A stretch of 9,072 nucleotides of DNA, from NCBI GenBank assembly GCA_041608775.1, contig JBFISC010000146.1:1-9072 (forward strand), in the 5' to 3' direction. Under the pieces are notes generated by a model. It made no database searches, was not told where the DNA came from, and was given only the letters and a program-made list of their open reading frames with translations. The position numbers were made by a program, and so were the translations under genes. Below, piece after piece: positions 6,294-9,072 of the stretch (positions are counted from its first letter, which is position 1; each line of letters starts with the position of its first letter). The stretch is from UBA7803 sp041608775. Lineage in GTDB: Bacteria > Pseudomonadota > Gammaproteobacteria > Pseudomonadales > Azotimanducaceae.

Positions 6294-7459
6294 ATCGCCT
6301 GCAGGAACTGGTGCGCCGGCATTGGCCGACCGAAGTGGTAACCCTGCAGCAGGTCGGTGCCGAGGTCCTTCAGCAGGGCGGCGGTTTCCGCATCCTCCAC
6401 ACCTTCGGCCACGACGCGCATGGAAAACGTGTGCCCGAGGTCGACGATGGCCCGGACGATGTCACGGTCGCGGGGCTCATCGCGCAGGTGGGCGACGAAG
6501 GAGCGGTCGATCTTCAGCTCGTCCAGTTCCAGCGCGCGCAGGTAGGCGAGCGAGGAGTAGCCGGTTCCGAAGTCGTCGATGGAGATCCGCGCGCCGAGTG
6601 CCCGCAGGGCGGTAAGGGCCGCCATCGCGACATCGGGCTCCTGAAGCATGGCGTCCTCCGTCACCTCCAGCGTCAGCCGCTCGGGCGCCAGGTTGAAGAT
6701 GCTGAGGCTGTCCTTTACCACGGCGCGCAGCTCCGGGTCGCAGATGAGATGCGGTGGCACGTTCACCGCCACCCCGGTATTGCCCGGCCACTGCGCGCAT
6801 ACGGCGATCGCGGATTTGACCGCGTGCCAGCTCAGGGTGCGCCGGGTCTGGAGATCATTGCAGAAAGGCAGAAACGCATCCGGCCCCAGCAGCCCCTCTT
6901 CCGGATGCAGCCAACGCATCAGCCCTTCCGCGCCGACCACGGTGCCGAACCCGGCGTGGACCTTGGGCTGATAGAAGAGCACGAACTCGCCCCTGGCGAG
7001 TCCGGTTTCCACTTCCCGGGTCCGGCGTAGGGTCTGCTGCTCGAGCTCGGTGGTCAGCTCGTGCCGGATCACGAACAGGTTTCCCGTGCGGCGTGCTTCG
7101 CGCAGTCCCGACTCGGCGATCCGGACCCGGGCGTCCATGTCAGCGACCCCGGGAGCCGGCGGCACGAATGCCGCCCGGATTTCCGGACGCACGTCGCGAT
7201 CGACGAGCGTCACCGGCTGGTCGAACAGACGTTTCAGCTTCGCGCCGGCCAGCTCGATCTGATGCTCGTCGGCCACGTTCTGGAGCAGCACGCAGTACTT
7301 GTCGGGCGCAACCTCGAATATCCGGTCCGCCGAGCGGGCGAACCCGCCAACGCGGGCCCGAAACTCCTTGAGCAGCAGCTCGCTGCAGGGTTCACCCAGA
7401 CTGTCGCGCACCAGGTCGACGTTATCCAGGGCCACCAGCGCGAGGGTCGAGGTGGCCAC
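6290..7459 (-). CDS. Degenerate GGDEF - EAL protein, probable cyclic-di-GMP phosphodiesterase
   Basis: A 389-residue cytoplasmic protein without membrane segments. Residues 1-130 resemble a GGDEF fold: TLALVALDNVDLVRDSLG is its first strand and helix. The active loop reads APDKYCVLL (51-59) instead of the GGDEF signature, so cyclase activity is unlikely. Residues about 150-389 form an EAL domain. The signature is EGL (178-180), an alanine-to-glycine change. The residues needed for metal binding and hydrolysis of c-di-GMP appear present: E178, N233, E265, D295-D296 with loop 6 DDFGTGYSSL, K316, E352 and Q372. GTG 7457-7459 begins 2 nt after the TAG of the upstream HD-GYP gene with no clear ribosome site, suggesting termination-reinitiation coupling. 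A GTG at 7525 would overlap the upstream gene by 64 nt and is less likely. The gene is second in a two-gene signalling operon. Confidence 0.85.
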   Translation of the reverse strand: MATSTLALVALDNVDLVRDSLGEPCSELLLKEFRARVGGFARSADRIFEVAPDKYCVLLQNVADEHQIELAGAKLKRLFDQPVTLVDRDVRPEIRAAFVPPAPGVADMDARVRIAESGLREARRTGNLFVIRHELTTELEQQTLRRTREVETGLARGEFVLFYQPKVHAGFGTVVGAEGLMRWLHPEEGLLGPDAFLPFCNDLQTRRTLSWHAVKSAIAVCAQWPGNTGVAVNVPPHLICDPELRAVVKDSLSIFNLAPERLTLEVTEDAMLQEPDVAMAALTALRALGARISIDDFGTGYSSLAYLRALELDELKIDRSFVAHLRDEPRDRDIVRAIVDLGHTFSMRVVAEGVEDAETAALLKDLGTDLLQGYHFGRPMPAHQFLQAI

Positions 7460-7461
7460 GG

Positions 7462-8661
7462 CTAAAGGAAGAACTCGTCCGGATGCACGCCGTGGGAACC
7501 GGGCTGGAGCTCCGAACGGACCCACAGCTCACCGCCGTCGGCAGGTTCCTCGGTAGCCAGGTCGACTACCCGAAGATCAGCCCGGCGCCGCTTGTTGCAG
7601 TCGAGCACCAGCATGACGCTGGGCTTGAGACGACGGCTTTCGTTCTGAGCAACCACGATGCCGACCTCGCCGGTGTTGAGCTCCACCACGGCGCCGGTGG
7701 GAAACAGGCCGATGGCCTGAATGAACTGCTCCACCAGCTCGCGCTGAAAATGCGCCGCCCCGCCGTCCCACAGCTCCTGCACCGCCTCGAACGAGGTCCG
7801 GCCCGGGGCATGCGGACGAGGCGTGATCATCGCGTCGTAGGTATCCACCAGCCCGGCGATGCGCGCGAGCACCGGAATGTCGTGACCGCTCAGGCGTTGC
7901 GGGTAGCCCGAGCCGTCGAACCGCTCGTGATGGTTCTGCACCACTTCCAGAACCCGCCGATCCACCCCGGCCGCACGCACCAGGTCTGCACCAAGCGCCA
8001 CATGGCGGCGCACCGCGGCCATCTCGCCCGCCGACAGCGCCGCGGGCTTCGCCACCGGGTTGACCTCGAGGCGGGTCATGCCGACATCTACCAGAGACGC
8101 GCCGAGAGCCAGGCAGCCGAGATCATCCGGCGGCAGGCCGAGATGTCTGCCGAGCACCGCAGACCACACGGCGTTGCAGAGACTGTGATCGTAGAGATAG
8201 TCGCCGTGGCGCCGGATCCTGACCAGGGCCGCCATCGCGTTGCTGTCCTGCAGAACATGTTTGACCAGCGGGTCCACGGCCGACTGCAGGGCGCTCACTT
8301 CCAGCCCCCCGCCGCGCTTCAGCTGGCCAAACACCTTGCGGATGGCCCGGTCGGCGCTGTCCAGATCGGCGTTGGCTTCGGCGGCGAACTCGGCCGGCAG
8401 CAGCTCGAGTCCGCCTTCGTTGCGACGCGCACGCCGCGGCTGCGGGACGCCCGCCACGGCAACGCGTCGGGCCGGGTCGATGCTGACCTCGTTGCAGTAG
8501 CGGCTGATGAGCTCCACATCTTCCGCGCTCTGCACGTGAAAACCCTGCAGCGCGAACGGGGTCTCGCTCCACGGCCGATCGATGGCGGCCACGTACATGC
8601 CCGGCTTCAACGCCCGGGCGGGAATCACCAGCAGACCGTCGTCAGCAGGAAGGGTCGACAT
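7462..8661 (-). CDS. DUF3391 / HD-GYP domain protein with altered HD dyad
   Basis: A 399-residue cytoplasmic signalling protein. Residues about 10-125 match the DUF3391 domain commonly found in front of HD-GYP (IPARALKPGMYVAAIDRPW, ETPFALQGFHV, YCNEVSID). Residues about 145-320 form the HD-GYP domain, a family that hydrolyses c-di-GMP. Conserved elements seen are H159 (DHS), H220, HHERFDGSGYP (244-254) and D273-TY-D276. The signature HDxGK is instead V191-D192-V-G-M195, so the metal-ligand histidine and the following lysine are both missing. Activity is therefore doubtful, and a c-di-GMP-sensing or scaffold role is possible. The C-terminal tail (GAVVELNTGEVGIVVAQN and on) is usual for DUF3391/HD-GYP proteins. 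ATG 8661 has no Shine-Dalgarno sequence, but a -10-like TACACT lies just upstream. It is followed by the EAL gene with 2 nt between stop and start, and is divergent from nhaC. Confidence 0.9.
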   Translation of the reverse strand: MSTLPADDGLLVIPARALKPGMYVAAIDRPWSETPFALQGFHVQSAEDVELISRYCNEVSIDPARRVAVAGVPQPRRARRNEGGLELLPAEFAAEANADLDSADRAIRKVFGQLKRGGGLEVSALQSAVDPLVKHVLQDSNAMAALVRIRRHGDYLYDHSLCNAVWSAVLGRHLGLPPDDLGCLALGASLVDVGMTRLEVNPVAKPAALSAGEMAAVRRHVALGADLVRAAGVDRRVLEVVQNHHERFDGSGYPQRLSGHDIPVLARIAGLVDTYDAMITPRPHAPGRTSFEAVQELWDGGAAHFQRELVEQFIQAIGLFPTGAVVELNTGEVGIVVAQNESRRLKPSVMLVLDCNKRRRADLRVVDLATEEPADGGELWVRSELQPGSHGVHPDEFFL

Positions 8662-8667
8662 GCTTGA

Positions 8668-8673
8668 AGTGTA
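8668..8673 (-). promoter_or_regulatory. Candidate -10 element placing the transcript start at the HD-GYP ATG
   Basis: TACACT on the minus strand is followed by six bases (TCAAGC) and then the ATG at 8661. A start site 6-7 bp after the -10 would coincide with the A of the start codon, giving a leaderless mRNA. This agrees with the absence of a ribosome binding site. No good -35 hexamer is visible. Confidence 0.35.
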
Positions 8674-8782
8674 GGGCCGCCGGGCCGGCAGGACGGCTCC
8701 AGGGCGCAGGATTTGTGACGCAGTCGACTGGACGCGGCCGTCGTGCGAATTCCTGCAGGATCAAGCAGAATGGCCGCTTGCC

Positions 8783-8790
8783 AGGAAGGG
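8783..8790 (+). promoter_or_regulatory. Shine-Dalgarno site that sets a TTG start for nhaC
   Basis: AGGAAGGG ends 8 nt before TTG 8799. Another in-frame TTG at 8778 has no ribosome site, and the only nearby ATG (8770) is out of frame, so TTG 8799 is preferred. Confidence 0.6.
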
Positions 8791-8798
8791 GCGAAGCA

Positions 8799-9072
8799 TT
8801 GACCGAGGACAGCGATCGCGACGCAGGCCCGGATGAGCTCGGGCCGCGCCAGGCCAGCGTCGTCGACGTCACCGTCACCATCGGTATCACCGTCTCCCTG
8901 CTCGCATTGTCCGTGGCGATCTTCGGCAGCGACTCCTCCTCAGGGGCGAATCAGATCGCGCTGGTGATCGGCGCCGTGCTCGCCAGTGCCGTCGGCATCA
9001 AGAACGGTCATCGCTGGACGGTTATCGAGCGCAATATCGTCGACGGCATCGCCACCGCGCTGCCGGCCAACC
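8799..9072 (+). CDS. nhaC: Na+/H+ antiporter, NhaC family, N-terminal part only
   Basis: The first 91 residues of an inner-membrane antiporter that exports Na+ in exchange for protons. After an acidic leader of about 20 residues (MTEDSDRDAGPDELG...), the hydrophobic segment TIGITVSLLALSVAIFG is followed by SDSSSGANQIALVIGAV and IKNGHRWTVIERNIVDGI. The serine-rich loop with GANQIAL and the KNGH segment are the recognisable N-terminal pattern of bacterial NhaC proteins. Family members are about 450-500 residues, so most of the gene lies beyond the right edge. It starts at a TTG behind a good ribosome site, divergent from the HD-GYP gene with 137 bp between. A related NhaC-superfamily carrier with another substrate cannot be excluded from this fragment. 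Confidence 0.82.
   Translation, partial: MTEDSDRDAGPDELGPRQASVVDVTVTIGITVSLLALSVAIFGSDSSSGANQIALVIGAVLASAVGIKNGHRWTVIERNIVDGIATALPAN

Noticed and set aside
5441..7030. A 529-codon open frame on the plus strand
   Set aside because: It is out of frame with the YdjM-like gene and antisense to the EAL gene, both of which have clear family motifs. The translation is Arg-rich shadow sequence.
7460..7525. Longer start (GTG 7525) for the EAL gene
   Set aside because: It overlaps the upstream gene by 64 nt and adds residues with no relation to the GGDEF fold. GTG 7459 lies 2 nt after the upstream stop.
7483..8667. A 394-codon open frame antisense to the HD-GYP gene
   Set aside because: It mirrors the HD-GYP codons almost end to end. 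The His/Gln/Arg-rich product has no recognisable motif, and the minus-strand protein matches DUF3391 and HD-GYP along its length.

Overview
This window is GC-rich, densely packed bacterial DNA, with third codon positions mostly G or C. The gene types suggest a free-living proteobacterium, most likely a gammaproteobacterium: a BauA-type omega-transaminase, a SolA-type oxidase, an HD-GYP protein with a DUF3391 N-terminus, a GGDEF/EAL protein and an NhaC antiporter. Two sodium-linked membrane proteins (an NSS symporter and NhaC) would fit a marine or halophilic lifestyle, but that is inference. I see no mobile element, integrase, CRISPR array, tRNA or rRNA, and no gene-free stretch longer than about 225 bases.

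Layout. (1) 1-980, minus: N-terminal three quarters of a PLP-dependent omega-amino acid:pyruvate transaminase (BauA-like), running off the left edge. It is divergent from (2) 1138-2445, plus: a spinster-type MFS transporter with a TTG start. (3) 2492-3616, minus: a SolA-like N-methyl amino acid oxidase, convergent with the MFS gene and ending in an intrinsic terminator that contains its own stop codon. (4) 3841-5202, plus: an NSS-family sodium:amino acid symporter, divergent from solA. The shared 224-bp region holds a four-copy 13-bp tandem repeat, a predicted promoter and a perfect 18-bp palindrome. (5) 5211-6284, plus: a YdjM-family membrane protein, 8 bp after the symporter and probably cotranscribed. 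(6) and (7), minus, 8661 to 6290: a two-gene cyclic-di-GMP operon. It encodes a DUF3391/HD-GYP protein whose HD dyad is changed to VD, followed 2 nt later by a protein with a degenerate GGDEF domain and an apparently intact EAL domain. (8) 8799-9072, plus: the N-terminus of an NhaC Na+/H+ antiporter, running off the right edge.

How the genes may work together. The left half looks like amine and amino-acid catabolism paired with transport: transaminase with MFS carrier, and N-methyl amino acid oxidase with sodium:amino acid symporter. The right half is second-messenger signalling plus sodium homeostasis. No wholly new system stands out. The points most worth a second look are the repeat/palindrome control region between solA and the symporter, the degenerate HD-GYP site coupled to an EAL phosphodiesterase, and a possibly leaderless start for the HD-GYP gene.
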